From: Rhizobium sp. SEMIA4064
GTDB lineage: Bacteria; Pseudomonadota; Alphaproteobacteria; Rhizobiales; Rhizobiaceae
DNA: 64,000 nucleotides
NCBI RefSeq assembly: GCF_003025035.1
Contig: NZ_PYJN01000022.1
Location: 124,001 to 188,000, forward strand
Direction: 5' to 3'
Shown: positions 46,999 through 56,096 of the stretch, in pieces
Numbering within the stretch: the stretch's first letter is position 1
How the letters are laid out: each line of letters starts with the position of its first letter
The notes under the pieces: model-generated
What the model was told of the DNA's origin: nothing
The model's database searches: none
The model's input: only the letters and a program-made list of their open reading frames with translations
Made by a program: the position numbers and the translations under genes

Positions 46999-47301
46999 AT
47001 GATTGATCCAGACGTCAAAGCCCAACTGGGCAACTACCGCCAGTCGATCGACAATATCGATGCCGCACTGGTGCATATGCTGGCCGAACGCTTCCGCTGC
47101 ACAAAGGAAGTCGGTGTGCTGAAGGCCAAATACAATCTGCCGCCGGCCGACCCGGCGCGCGAGGAATACCAGATCGAACGCCTGCGCCACCTGGCAAAGG
47201 ACGCAAATCTGGACCCGGATTTCGCCGAGAAGTTCCTGAACTTCGTCATCAAGGAAGTCATCCGGCATCATGAACAGATCGCTGCTGATCTCAAAGCATG
47301 A
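46999..47301 (+). CDS. Chorismate mutase, AroQ type
   Basis: The 100-residue protein converts chorismate to prephenate for Phe and Tyr. The AroQ helical motif is visible: LGNYRQSIDNIDAALVHMLA, ERFRCTKEVGVLKAKYN and NFVIKEVIRHHEQIA, including the catalytic Arg/Lys/Glu positions. The ATG at 46999 was chosen; a GTG at 46978 overlaps the ffh stop. It lies in the ffh-rpsP operon, as in other rhizobia. Its stop TGA falls inside a palindromic repeat. Confidence 0.92.
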   Translation: MIDPDVKAQLGNYRQSIDNIDAALVHMLAERFRCTKEVGVLKAKYNLPPADPAREEYQIERLRHLAKDANLDPDFAEKFLNFVIKEVIRHHEQIAADLKA

Positions 47302-47340
47302 TCCCGAAAAGTGTGAAGCGGTTTTCGGAAGAGATCATGC
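47296..47340. repeat. 45-bp rhizobial palindromic repeat, copy 2, covering the end of the chorismate mutase gene
   Basis: The left arm GCATGATCCCGAAAAGTG and right arm GGTTTTCGGAAGAGATCATG plus C are imperfect inverted copies with a centre near GAAGCGG. Same length as the copy at 10067-10111 with similar end sequences. The chorismate mutase stop (47299-47301) lies in its left arm. An mRNA hairpin is expected between this gene and rpsP. Confidence 0.75.
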
Positions 47341-47416
47341 GACACGCAAAACAGCAGCGCGAAGTAACCATACCGCCAAAACGAAGCGGTCAAGAAAAGC
47401 CTAAGGAGTAAAGAAC

Positions 47417-47776
47417 ATGGCACTGAAAATTCGTCTCGCCCGCGGTGGCTCCAAGAAGCGCCCGTATTACCACGTCGTCGTAGCCGACGCCCGTTCGCCC
47501 CGCGACGGCCGTTTCCTGGAGACCCTCGGCTCCTGGAACCCGATGCTTGCCAAGGACGACGCCAAGCGCGTTGAACTCAAGGCCGAGCGCATCAAGCATT
47601 GGCTCGACCACGGCGCCCAGCCGACCGACCGCGTTCTGCGCTTCCTCAACGAAGCCGGCATCGCAACGCGCGAAGCCAAGAACAACCCGGAAAAGGCAAA
47701 GCCGGGCAAGCGCGCTCAGGAACGCGCTGCTGAAAAGGCACAGAAGGCTGCCGACGCCGCCGCTGCTGCTGAATAA
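47417..47776 (+). CDS. rpsP: 30S ribosomal protein S16
   Basis: The 119-residue S16 binds 16S rRNA during 30S assembly. [20 protein letters not shown] is the classical start, and [20 protein letters not shown] and ADRVLRF-like positions follow. A Lys/Ala-rich C-terminal extension (from about residue 85) is usual in Hyphomicrobiales. CTAAGGAGTAAAGAAC gives a strong ribosome site. It has its own terminator downstream. Confidence 0.98.
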   Translation: MALKIRLARGGSKKRPYYHVVVADARSPRDGRFLETLGSWNPMLAKDDAKRVELKAERIKHWLDHGAQPTDRVLRFLNEAGIATREAKNNPEKAKPGKRAQERAAEKAQKAADAAAAAE

Positions 47777-47797
47777 TCAGCCGCAACGACCATTTGA

Positions 47798-47832
47798 AAC
47801 GGGTGGCATGGCGACATGCCGCCCGTTTTTTG
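47798..47832 (+). terminator. Intrinsic terminator after rpsP
   Basis: AACGGGTGGCATG (47798-47810) pairs with CATGCCGCCCGTT (47815-47827; one G-T), followed by TTTTT. It lies about 22 bases past the rpsP stop. rimM therefore probably depends on read-through or on a promoter of its own. Confidence 0.9.
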
Positions 47833-47898
47833 TTCCCATCGGCGAGCGTTCATCCTATGAGAGAACGCAATCGATCCTCTGGCAGTCGGCACAGGACC

Positions 47899-48471
47899 AT
47901 GACGAAACTTGAAAATCCGGTATTGATGGCCACTATCGGCGCCGCACAGGGCCTGAGAGGCGAAGTGCGCGCCCGCGCATTTACCTCCGATCCCGCAGCA
48001 CTGGGCGATTACGGCCATCTGCACAGCCTCGACGGCCGCAGCTTCGAGGTGTTGGAAATCCGCGAAGCCAAGAACGTGGTGATCGTCCGCTTTCGCGGCG
48101 TTAACGACCGCAATGCTGCCGAGGCGCTGAACGGGCTGGAACTCTATATCGAGCGCGACAACCTGCCCGACGACGAGCTGGAGGACGACGAATTCTTCTA
48201 TGCCGATCTCGAAGGCCTGGAAGCGGTCGACGACAAGGGCACCGGCTACGGCACGGTCAGTGGCATCTATGATTTCGGCGCCGGCGATCTCCTGGAGCTG
48301 AAGGGGCCGGGTAAACGCCCGGTGCTCATCCCATTCTCTGAGGCTGCCGTGCTGGAAATCGACTTGGAAGGCGGCAAGATTCTCATCGATCCGATGGCTG
48401 CCGGCCTGATCGACAACCCCGATGATTTCACCGGCAAGCCACCGAAGCGGCCCGGTAAAGCAAAGAAGTGA
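47899..48471 (+). CDS. rimM: Ribosome maturation factor RimM
   Basis: A 190-residue protein that helps 16S processing by binding S19. The N-terminal barrel starts [20 protein letters not shown] and continues with [20 protein letters not shown]; the C-terminal PRC barrel has [13 protein letters not shown] and [13 protein letters not shown]. The start MTKLENPV at 47899 was chosen since the open frame upstream covers the terminator region. trmD starts eight bases after its stop. Confidence 0.96.
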   Translation: MTKLENPVLMATIGAAQGLRGEVRARAFTSDPAALGDYGHLHSLDGRSFEVLEIREAKNVVIVRFRGVNDRNAAEALNGLELYIERDNLPDDELEDDEFFYADLEGLEAVDDKGTGYGTVSGIYDFGAGDLLELKGPGKRPVLIPFSEAAVLEIDLEGGKILIDPMAAGLIDNPDDFTGKPPKRPGKAKK

Positions 48472-48478
48472 CCCGGCC

Positions 48479-49171
48479 ATGAGTTTCCGGGCAACCATCC
48501 TGACCCTGTACCCCGAGATGTTTCCTGGCCATCTCGGCGCGTCCCTCGCCGGCAAGGCGATGGAGCGCGGGCAATGGTCGCTGGACACAGTGCAGATTCG
48601 CGATTTCGCCACCGACAAACACCGAACCGTCGATGACACGCCGGCTGGCGGTGGCGCCGGCATGGTGCTGAAGCCCGACGTTCTCGCCCGCGCCATCGAC
48701 CATGCGAGCGAAAACGACGATCGCCCGCGCCTGCTGATGAGCCCCCGTGGAAAACCGCTGACGCAGAAGCGCGTTCGGGAACTTGCTGCCGGCGACGGCG
48801 TCATCATCGTCTGCGGCCGTTTCGAAGGCGTCGACCAGCGGGTGATCGACGGGCGCAATCTCGAAGAAGTCTCGATCGGCGATTACATCCTTTCCGGCGG
48901 CGAGCCGGCGGCGCTGATCCTGCTCGACGCCATCGTCCGCATTCTGCCCGGCGTCATGGGCAACGATCTTTCCGGCCTGCACGAAAGTTTTGAAGGCGGC
49001 CTGCTCGAACATCCGCAGTATACGCGGCCGCAGATCTGGGAAGGCCGCGAAATCCCCGCGGTACTCACATCAGGCAATCACGGCGCCATCGCCAAATGGC
49101 AGAGGCAAGAGGCGGAGAAGCTGACGAAAGAACGCCGGCCGGATTTGCTTGATCAAACGCCCAGGGAATAG
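48479..49171 (+). CDS. trmD: tRNA (guanine-N1)-methyltransferase TrmD
   Basis: The 230-residue SPOUT enzyme methylates G37 of tRNA to prevent +1 frameshifting. [20 protein letters not shown] is the family start. The knotted SAM site is visible in [31 protein letters not shown] and [18 protein letters not shown]. It ends the rpsP-rimM-trmD run; in many genomes rplS would follow, but here it is 2.7 kb away. Confidence 0.97.
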   Translation: MSFRATILTLYPEMFPGHLGASLAGKAMERGQWSLDTVQIRDFATDKHRTVDDTPAGGGAGMVLKPDVLARAIDHASENDDRPRLLMSPRGKPLTQKRVRELAAGDGVIIVCGRFEGVDQRVIDGRNLEEVSIGDYILSGGEPAALILLDAIVRILPGVMGNDLSGLHESFEGGLLEHPQYTRPQIWEGREIPAVLTSGNHGAIAKWQRQEAEKLTKERRPDLLDQTPRE

Positions 49172-49362
49172 CGGATCGAAGGCGATGGGGCGCTTGCCAA
49201 AACCTCATTGATCAATCGAAATTTTACACAATCCCGGGTAGCGCATTCTCCCGCTAATACCTCAGGGTAATTGATCTGGCTGCGTGCCATCCCTATTATC
49301 CGCCTGCTTGAATTTGAACATGTGTCATTCCTCTCAAGGCACCCAAACCTAAGGAGCTGAGC

Positions 49363-50010
49363 ATGAGCAATTCCCTTGATATGAAATTCGAGATTGTCGT
49401 CATCCCAGTTTCGGATGTCGATCGCGCCAAGCGCTTTTACGATGGGCTGGGTTGGAGGCTCGACGCCGATTTCGCCTCTGACGATGGCGGCTACCGCGTC
49501 ATCCAGTTTACGCCGCCGGGTTCCGGCTGCTCTGTTATCTTCGGCAAGAACGTCACTGGAGCAGCACCCGGCTCCGCAAAGGGCCTATACCTGATTGTCT
49601 CCGACATCGAAGCCGCCCGCAAGGAGCTGCGCAGCCGCGGCGCCGAGATCAGCGAGGTGTTCCACGACGCCAGCGGCGTTTACGCTGGCGCGGACGAACC
49701 CTACCTGTTCGGGCGTGTCCGGGTCAGCGGTCGAGATCCCGATCAACGCAGCTACCGCTCCTTCGCATCGTTCAACGATCCGGATGGCAACGGCTGGCTA
49801 TTGCAGGAGATCACAGGAAGATTGCCCGGACGCGTGGACGCGAGCGCGACGACATTCACCTCGCCGACCGATCTCGCAAGCGCGCTCCGCCGTGCTGAGA
49901 TGGCCCATGGCGAGCACGAGAAGCGGACCGGCCAGCGCGATGAGGAATGGCCGACGTGGTATGCCGAGTACATGGTCAGCGAGCAGGCGGGCAAACCGCT
50001 GCCGTTATAA
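49363..50010 (+). CDS. VOC (glyoxalase/bleomycin resistance) family protein
   Basis: A 215-residue protein. The VOC domain occupies about residues 8-150: KFEIVVIPVSDVDRAKRFYDG, GYRVIQFTPPGSGCSVIFG and FNDPDGNGWLLQEI. The C-terminal 60 residues form a polar helical tail (RAEMAHGEHEKRTGQRDEEW). The metal and substrate are not clear. It has a good ribosome site AAGGAG. It lies between trmD and rplS, flanked by a 14-bp direct repeat (49141-49154 and 50022-50035). Confidence 0.83.
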   Translation: MSNSLDMKFEIVVIPVSDVDRAKRFYDGLGWRLDADFASDDGGYRVIQFTPPGSGCSVIFGKNVTGAAPGSAKGLYLIVSDIEAARKELRSRGAEISEVFHDASGVYAGADEPYLFGRVRVSGRDPDQRSYRSFASFNDPDGNGWLLQEITGRLPGRVDASATTFTSPTDLASALRRAEMAHGEHEKRTGQRDEEWPTWYAEYMVSEQAGKPLPL

Positions 50011-50030
50011 ACTGCACGGCTGGATTTGCT

Positions 50031-50059
50031 TGATCCGCCACTTCAGAAGTGGCGGATCA
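50031..50059. terminator. Perfect 13-bp hairpin between VOC and NCS1 genes
   Basis: TGATCCGCCACTT (50031-50043) is the exact complement of AAGTGGCGGATCA (50047-50059) with a CAG loop. It lies between two convergent stops and can terminate transcripts from both sides. No T run is present, so it may stabilise mRNA ends. Confidence 0.65.
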
Positions 50060-50105
50060 AAGCTTCTTGGCAGAAAGGCCCGACCGAAGAAGCCGGGCTC
50101 AGATG

Positions 50106-51560
50106 TTACTTCTGCAAAGCGGCAGCGGCCGGCGCGGCGCGCATCCTGAGCACGTAATAGACCCCGCCGCCGATGGCGACGCCGAAGAACCAGCCGTAGG
50201 TTCCCCACCAATCCGGCAGGATGCTGGTGAAGGTCGGCAGGATCGACGAGAACAGGCCGCCAATGACGAAGGCGATCAAAGCGTTGAGGTGCCAACCGCT
50301 CTGGAATTCGAACTCGCCGTTCTCATGATAAAGCCCCTCGACGTTTAGCTGACCTTTTCGGATCAGATAGTAGTCGACCATCATGATACCGAAGATCGGA
50401 CCCATGGTGGAACCGATGAAGTTGACGAAATGCGCGGCACCCGTCTCCCATGGCGCAAAGGGATAAAGCACCAGCGCAATCAACGCCGCGATCAAGCCAC
50501 CGCGCTTGAAGCTGATATGCTTCGGGAAGACATTGGCGAAGTCGAAGGCCGGCGAGACGAAATTCGCCACGACGTTGATACCGAGCGTCGCCACCGCGAA
50601 GGTGAGCGCCGCCAGCAAGGCCAGGAACCAACTGTCGAATTTTGCCGAGATCGCTTCCGGATGCAGCAGCACTTCGCCATAGACGGCATATGCCGCCGTC
50701 GTCGTCACGCCCGCAACGAGGCAGAACGCCAGAAGATTGATCGGCAGACCCCAGAGATTGCCCTTGCGCAGGGTTTTCGTGTCCGTGGCGTAGCGCGAGA
50801 AATCGCAGAAGTTCAGATAGAGCGCTGCGAAATAGGTGATCCAGGTGGCGGCGACTGCGGCAAGCGCGGCAAAGCTGCCGGGTTCACCCGGCACGCCGGC
50901 ATCCTTGGTCTTTTCGAGCAGCACGTCCCGCGGAATTTCGGAACCGAAGGAGAAGGTGCCGGACTTCACAATCAGATAGACCGCGAGGAAAAGCATCATC
51001 ACCCAGACCGCAGGACCGGCCAAATCCTGGAACTTGCGCACCGTCTCCATGCCATGCTGAATGATCAGCAACTGCAGGCCCCATACGACGACGTAGCAAA
51101 TGACTTCCAGGGTGGAATGGCCGAGCAAATGGCTATTCTGATGGAAGGCAAGAAGACTGTCGTTGCGGATCAGCAGCGCGACGATCGCGCCCGAGGCGGC
51201 GGCCGTCTGCGCGCCATACCAGAAGCAGGCAACGACGGCGCGCACCAGCGCCGGCAGATTGGCGCCGAACGTGCCGAACGAAGCACGCGCCAGCACCGGG
51301 AAGGGCACGCCGGTCTTTACGCCGGCATTGCCCACGAGGCTCATGAAAAAGAAAATCACCAGCGAGCCGATGCCGATGGCGATGACGAAATTGATGAAAC
51401 TGCCGCAGAGCAGAAAAAGGCTCGCGGCCAGATAATAGCCCCACAGGCTGTGGACGTCTGAGGTCCAGACGTTGAAAATGCTGAAAGCCCCCCACTTTCG
51501 TTCTTCGGCTGGCGCCAGATCCACGTTATAAAGCGAGGGCGATGGATTATTCACTGTCAT
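50106..51560 (-). CDS. NCS1-family nucleobase/hydantoin transporter
   Basis: A 484-residue permease with 12 hydrophobic helices. NCS1 features are NVWTSDVHSLWGYYLAASLF near helix 1, GNAGVKTGVPFPVLARASFG between helices 2 and 3, and FCDFSRYATDTKTLRKGN in the middle. The substrate may be a purine, pyrimidine, hydantoin or allantoin; this cannot be chosen from sequence. No catabolic genes sit beside it. It is transcribed away from rplS and shares their 348-bp intergenic region. Confidence 0.9.
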   Translation of the reverse strand: MTVNNPSPSLYNVDLAPAEERKWGAFSIFNVWTSDVHSLWGYYLAASLFLLCGSFINFVIAIGIGSLVIFFFMSLVGNAGVKTGVPFPVLARASFGTFGANLPALVRAVVACFWYGAQTAAASGAIVALLIRNDSLLAFHQNSHLLGHSTLEVICYVVVWGLQLLIIQHGMETVRKFQDLAGPAVWVMMLFLAVYLIVKSGTFSFGSEIPRDVLLEKTKDAGVPGEPGSFAALAAVAATWITYFAALYLNFCDFSRYATDTKTLRKGNLWGLPINLLAFCLVAGVTTTAAYAVYGEVLLHPEAISAKFDSWFLALLAALTFAVATLGINVVANFVSPAFDFANVFPKHISFKRGGLIAALIALVLYPFAPWETGAAHFVNFIGSTMGPIFGIMMVDYYLIRKGQLNVEGLYHENGEFEFQSGWHLNALIAFVIGGLFSSILPTFTSILPDWWGTYGWFFGVAIGGGVYYVLRMRAAPAAAALQK

Positions 51561-51908
51561 AGCTGCCTCTTTTTTAGTTCCCCTGACGATTAAGTGTGCA
51601 GCACGACTTGAGTTTTGACAATTATTTAAACGCTTCCGATATCGGCTTATTTTTTAGCCAGTAAAAGGAGCGAGTCCTCGCAAAAGCGGACGTTTCGCGC
51701 ATGAAATTGCCTCGCAAGGGGTGACAAAGCCGCGACAATAGGATATGTGCGCGCCCGGCATGGGAAATTTCCCATCAACCACCAAAGAAAAGCAGACGTA
51801 TTCGCTCCTGCCTTTGCGGGCATATATCCAAGGCGAGACTTCAGGGTCCGACCAAAGATAGATTGTTCAGGGCGCTCTGGCTGTTGAACCAACAAAGAGG
51901 TTGATAAC
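51561..51908. promoter_or_regulatory. 348-bp region with rplS promoter and long leader
   Basis: No gene is seen. TTGACA (51615-51620) and GATATC (51638-51643), 17 bases apart, form a promoter pointing to rplS, giving a leader of about 250 nt. A perfect 16-bp palindrome ATGGGAAATTTCCCAT lies at 51760-51775. The ribosome site AGAGG stands before the rplS ATG. On the other strand the start of the NCS1 gene has GAGGCAGC-type sequence upstream. Confidence 0.5.
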
Positions 51909-52451
51909 ATGAACATCATTCAGCAGTTGGAAGCCGAACAGGCCGCCAAGATCGAAGCCAAGCGTACCCTTCCCGAGTTCTCGGCCGGCGACACCGTCCG
52001 CGTCAACGTGAAGGTCACGGAAGGCAACCGTACCCGCGTTCAGGCCTATGAAGGCGTCTGCATCGCTCGCTCCGGCGGCGGTCTGCAGGAAAACTTCACG
52101 GTCCGCAAGATCTCCTACGGCGAAGGCGTCGAGCGCGTATTCCCGGTTTACTCCCCGATGATCGAAAGCGTCGAAGTCGTTCGCCGCGGTAAGGTCCGTC
52201 GCGCCAAGCTCTACTACCTGCGCGATCTGCGCGGCAAGGCTGCCCGTATCGTTGAAAACACCGGCACGCGCGCCCGCAAGCTCAACGATTCCGAGCGCCA
52301 GGCCATTGCCGAGGAAAAGGCTCGCGTCGAGGCTGAAAAGGTTGCCGCAGCTCAGGCTCTCGCAGCCGAAAAGGCAGCAGCGGAAGCCGCCGAAGCAAAG
52401 GCAGCAGCAGAAGCCGCTGCAGCCGCCGCCGCGGAACCGGCAGCAGAATAA
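51909..52451 (+). CDS. rplS: 50S ribosomal protein L19
   Basis: The 180-residue L19 bridges the 30S and 50S subunits. The core (residues 1-115) has [40 protein letters not shown] and [22 protein letters not shown]-terminal tail of about 60 residues is almost only Ala, Glu, Lys ([20 protein letters not shown] and on), as in some rhizobial L19 proteins. The tail is likely helical and extends from the ribosome. A terminator follows. Confidence 0.97.
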   Translation: MNIIQQLEAEQAAKIEAKRTLPEFSAGDTVRVNVKVTEGNRTRVQAYEGVCIARSGGGLQENFTVRKISYGEGVERVFPVYSPMIESVEVVRRGKVRRAKLYYLRDLRGKAARIVENTGTRARKLNDSERQAIAEEKARVEAEKVAAAQALAAEKAAAEAAEAKAAAEAAAAAAAEPAAE

Positions 52452-52476
52452 GCTTTCCCCTGGGATTGCAGAGATC

Positions 52477-52505
52477 AAGGCGGCCTTCGGGTCGCCTTTT
52501 TTGTT
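52477..52505 (+). terminator. Intrinsic terminator of rplS
   Basis: AAGGCG (52478-52483) pairs with CGCCTT (52493-52498) followed by a T run; the loop includes GGCCTTCGGGT. It lies 26 bases past the rplS stop. Confidence 0.8.
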
Positions 52506-52651
52506 GCGAGGAAAAAGACGAAGGAAAATTCTCCACAGACCACAAGCTTTGGAGCGGCTTTTCTGTTTTTATCATCGCCATCATGGCAATAGCCTTGCCA
52601 TCCGCTTTCTAAATATGACAATTTTCCATCACGCTATCCGGGGAGATTTCC

Positions 52652-53449
52652 ATGGCATTCCGTCGTTCGTTCCTTGTGGGCCTCACCGCCCTCGTGCTTG
52701 CACCCTTTGCCTCCTTCGCCGCCGACCTGCCGAATCTGAACGGCAAGACTGTGGTCGTCGTCACCGAGAATGCCTATCCGCCCCTGCAATTCGTAGACCC
52801 CAAGTCCGGCAAGGCGATCGGTTGGGAATATGACGCGATGAACGAGATCGCCAAGCGGCTGAACTTCAAGGTCGAGTACCAGAACACGAGCTGGGACGCG
52901 ATGATCCAGGCCGTCTCCGAAAACCAATACAACATCGGCATGACCGGCATCACGATCAAGGAAGATCGCAAGCAGAAGGTCGACTTCTCCGATCCATATA
53001 TGCGCTCGCAGCAGTTCATGCTGGTGCGTAGCGATGAAAAGCGTTTTACCGACGCCAAGAGCTTCGCCTCCTTCAAGGAAGGCCTGGTCGGCGCGCAGCC
53101 GGGCACGACGCCCTTCTACACCGCCGTCTATGAAGTGCTCGACGGCAATGAGCAGAACCCGCGCATCAAGCTGTTCGAGACCTTCGGCGCGACCGTGCAG
53201 GCTCTGAAGACAGGCGATGTCGACGTGGTTCTGACCGACGGCACCGCCGGCAAGGGTTATGTCGACGCTTCGAACGGCGCACTGAAGCTGACCGGCGATC
53301 CGCTCGGCACCGAGGATTTCGGCTTCATCTTCCCGAAGGGCTCCGATCTCGTTGCTCCGGTCAACGCCGCCATCGCCAGCCTGAAGGCGGACGGCACCTT
53401 CGACGCCCTGAACAAGAAGTGGTTCCTCGATTACAAGATGGGCCAGTAA
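52652..53449 (+). CDS. Amino-acid ABC transporter substrate-binding protein
   Basis: A 265-residue protein with a signal peptide ([20 protein letters not shown], cleavage after FAA). The SBP_bac_3 domain shows [40 protein letters not shown] and [20 protein letters not shown], features of polar amino-acid binders. It starts a pair with the permease gene. The ligand is not assignable. The upstream AT-rich stretch (52560-52640) is a likely promoter. Confidence 0.9.
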   Translation: MAFRRSFLVGLTALVLAPFASFAADLPNLNGKTVVVVTENAYPPLQFVDPKSGKAIGWEYDAMNEIAKRLNFKVEYQNTSWDAMIQAVSENQYNIGMTGITIKEDRKQKVDFSDPYMRSQQFMLVRSDEKRFTDAKSFASFKEGLVGAQPGTTPFYTAVYEVLDGNEQNPRIKLFETFGATVQALKTGDVDVVLTDGTAGKGYVDASNGALKLTGDPLGTEDFGFIFPKGSDLVAPVNAAIASLKADGTFDALNKKWFLDYKMGQ

Positions 53450-53483
53450 GCCGCATGCTGACTAAAGCTGGAAGCCCGCTCTG

Positions 53484-54308
53484 ATGGTGCAGCAAGCAGG
53501 CCCGGGCGGGCACCATAGCAAGGACGACTTTCCCTGGTGGCTGGTCGTCCTTGTTCTTATCGGCATAGTCATTGCAATCGCCATCGTCACCAGCGATCTC
53601 TACGCGCAGGTCTTCACGACCGTCGTCCGAGGCATCGGTACGACGATCTTCGTCACGATCGTCGCCTTCACGTTGGCGATGGCGCTCGGCCTCGGCGTCG
53701 CGCTGCTCGGTCTTACGGACAGCCTGATCCTGCGCCAGACCTCCCGCTTCTATGTCGAAGTCATTCGCGGCATCCCGATCCTGGTGCTGCTGTCCTATAT
53801 TGCCTTCGTCGGCGCGCCGGCCTTCGTCGCGCTCTACAATACGGTCACATCGCCGCTTGCCGCAGCCGGCTGGACCGAGCCGCTTCTGGTGCGCGACGTG
53901 CCGTTGATGTGGCGAGCGATCGTCGCCTTGATGATCGCCTATGCCGCCTTCATCGCCGAAGTCTTCCGTGCCGGCATCCAGGCCGTCGATAACGGTCAGA
54001 TCGAGGCGGCGAAGGCACTTGGCCTGTCGCGCTACCGGCGTTTCCGCCATGTCGTCGCGCCGCAGGCCTTTCGCGTCATTTTCCCGCCGCTCTCCAACGA
54101 TTTCATTGCGATGGTGAAGGACAGCTCGCTGGTTTCCGTACTCGGCGTCGCCGACATCACCCAGCTTGCCAAGATCTACTCCTCCGGTTCCTTTCGCTAT
54201 TTTGAAAGCTACTCGATCCTCGCCTATATCTACCTGATCCTGACGGTCGGCCTGTCGCTGGTGCTGCGCAGGTTCGAGAAACGGATGCGCGAACGGCATA
54301 GACGGTGA
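53484..54308 (+). CDS. Amino-acid ABC transporter permease, HisM/GltK type
   Basis: A 274-residue permease with about five or six membrane helices. The EAA loop is seen in DNGQIEAAKALGLSRYRRFR, and the family feature is VEVIRGIPILVLLSYIAF. The N-terminus has about 20 polar residues before the first helix (WWLVVLVLIGIVIAIAIV). It is 34 bases downstream of the binding protein gene. No ATP-binding subunit gene follows, so the pair must use one encoded elsewhere. Confidence 0.91.
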   Translation: MVQQAGPGGHHSKDDFPWWLVVLVLIGIVIAIAIVTSDLYAQVFTTVVRGIGTTIFVTIVAFTLAMALGLGVALLGLTDSLILRQTSRFYVEVIRGIPILVLLSYIAFVGAPAFVALYNTVTSPLAAAGWTEPLLVRDVPLMWRAIVALMIAYAAFIAEVFRAGIQAVDNGQIEAAKALGLSRYRRFRHVVAPQAFRVIFPPLSNDFIAMVKDSSLVSVLGVADITQLAKIYSSGSFRYFESYSILAYIYLILTVGLSLVLRRFEKRMRERHRR

Positions 54309-54385
54309 CGTTGGATCGACTTCGCGGTTTTGTGCGACAGAATGCTGTCACATCGCCACCATTGCCGAAGGTTTTGAAAATTGGT

Positions 54386-54520
54386 ATGAGCATCGGCATG
54401 AATAAGATCATGAGCAAAGACGGACAAGTCGTCACGGCTTTCGTGCTGCAGGACCACAAGCGCCTGCCGGCCCGATTCTTTGCGATGATTTCGGGCGCGC
54501 TCAACAGCCGACTTCGCTGA
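54386..54520 (+). CDS. Possible 44-residue small protein
   Basis: A frame from ATG 54386 (MSIGMNKIMSKDGQVVTAFV) ends at 54520 with a basic tail PARFFAMISGALNSRLR. Third codon positions in this region are G/C rich, like coding sequence of this genome. The frame stays open back to GTG 54305, which overlaps the permease stop. I do not recognise it, and no clear ribosome site precedes 54386. It lies between the permease and leuC. Confidence 0.35.
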   Translation: MSIGMNKIMSKDGQVVTAFVLQDHKRLPARFFAMISGALNSRLR

Positions 54521-54590
54521 TCACTCCCGAGGCCGACGGTCCTGATCCGTCACCCCCCATTTTCGACAATGCCAATATGGATTTGTAGCC

Positions 54591-56000
54591 ATGAGCGCTC
54601 CACGCACCCTTTACGACAAAATCTGGGATGACCATCTCGTTGACGCCCAAGACGATGGCACCTGTCTTCTCTACATCGACCGTCACCTCGTTCACGAAGT
54701 GACGTCGCCGCAAGCCTTCGAAGGCCTGCGCATGACTGGCCGCAAGGTCCGCGCGCCGGAAAAGACGCTCGCCGTCGTCGACCATAACGTCCCCACCTCG
54801 CCCGATCGCCATCTCGGCATCAAGAACGAGGAAAGCCGCATCCAGGTCGAGGCGCTCGCCAAGAACGCCGCCGAATTCGGTGTCGAATACTACTCCGAGA
54901 ACGACAAGCGCCAGGGTATCGTCCACATCATCGGCCCCGAGCAGGGCTTCACCCTGCCCGGCATGACCATCGTCTGCGGCGACAGCCACACCTCGACCCA
55001 CGGCGCCTTCGGCTCGCTGGCGCACGGCATCGGCACGTCCGAAGTGGAGCATGTTCTGGCGACCCAGACGCTGATCCAGAAGAAGGCGAAGAACATGCTG
55101 GTGCAGGTCGACGGTCAGCTTCCGCCCGGCGTCACCGCCAAGGACATCATCCTCGCCATCATCGGCGAGATCGGCACCGCCGGCGGTACCGGCTACGTCA
55201 TCGAATATGCCGGCGAAGCCATTCGCGCGCTGTCGATGGAAGGCCGCATGACCATCTGCAACATGTCGATCGAAGGCGGCGCCCGCGCCGGCCTGATCGC
55301 GCCGGATGAGACCACCTTCGAATACATCAAGGGCAAGCCGCGCGCGCCGAAGGGCGAAGCACTGGAACAGGCAGTCGCCTACTGGAAGACGCTGAAGTCG
55401 GACGAAGGCGCGCATTACGACCGCGTCGTCAAGCTCGATGCCGCAAGCCTGCCGCCGATCGTCTCCTGGGGCTCTTCGCCGGAAGACGTCGTCTCCGTGC
55501 AGGGCATCGTTCCGAACCCAGACGAGATCCAGGACGAGACCAAACGTGCCTCCAAGTGGCGTGCGCTCGACTATATGGGCCTGAAGCCGGGCACGCCGAT
55601 GACCGAGATCAATATCGACCGCGTCTTCATCGGCTCCTGCACCAACGGCCGCATCGAAGACCTGCGCGCTGTCGCCAAGGTCGTCGAAGGCAAGACGGTG
55701 GCCTCGACCGTCAACGCCATGATCGTTCCGGGCTCCGGCCTGGTGAAGGAACAGGCGGAAGCCGAAGGCCTCGACAAGATCTTCAAGGCTGCCGGTTTCG
55801 ACTGGCGCGAGCCGGGCTGTTCCATGTGCCTCGCCATGAACGACGACCGCCTGAAGCCGGGTGAGCGCTGCGCTTCGACCTCGAACCGCAACTTCGAAGG
55901 CCGCCAGGGCTTCAAAGGCCGCACGCATCTGGTGTCGCCCGCCATGGCCGCAGCCGCCGCGATCGCCGGCCACTTCGTCGATATCCGCGAATGGAACTGA
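54591..56000 (+). CDS. leuC: 3-isopropylmalate dehydratase large subunit
   Basis: The 469-residue aconitase-family subunit works with LeuD in leucine synthesis. [20 protein letters not shown] is the usual start. Cluster cysteines occur in [20 protein letters not shown] and [21 protein letters not shown] (read in parts). The [20 protein letters not shown] segment lines the active site. LeuD is not in the window. An intrinsic terminator follows. Confidence 0.97.
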   Translation: MSAPRTLYDKIWDDHLVDAQDDGTCLLYIDRHLVHEVTSPQAFEGLRMTGRKVRAPEKTLAVVDHNVPTSPDRHLGIKNEESRIQVEALAKNAAEFGVEYYSENDKRQGIVHIIGPEQGFTLPGMTIVCGDSHTSTHGAFGSLAHGIGTSEVEHVLATQTLIQKKAKNMLVQVDGQLPPGVTAKDIILAIIGEIGTAGGTGYVIEYAGEAIRALSMEGRMTICNMSIEGGARAGLIAPDETTFEYIKGKPRAPKGEALEQAVAYWKTLKSDEGAHYDRVVKLDAASLPPIVSWGSSPEDVVSVQGIVPNPDEIQDETKRASKWRALDYMGLKPGTPMTEINIDRVFIGSCTNGRIEDLRAVAKVVEGKTVASTVNAMIVPGSGLVKEQAEAEGLDKIFKAAGFDWREPGCSMCLAMNDDRLKPGERCASTSNRNFEGRQGFKGRTHLVSPAMAAAAAIAGHFVDIREWN

Positions 56001-56021
56001 TCGGTTTTAGATAACCAATGG

Positions 56022-56050
56022 AAAAGGCGGCTTTCGGGCCGCCTTTTTTG
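56022..56050 (+). terminator. Intrinsic terminator of leuC
   Basis: AAAAGGCGGC (56022-56031) pairs with GCCGCCTTTT (56038-56047) and a T run follows. It lies 22 bases past the stop. Confidence 0.92.
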
Positions 56051-56096
56051 TTTGGCTCAATGGAGAGAGCACTGATCAGCTCCCCACCTCGCTACT

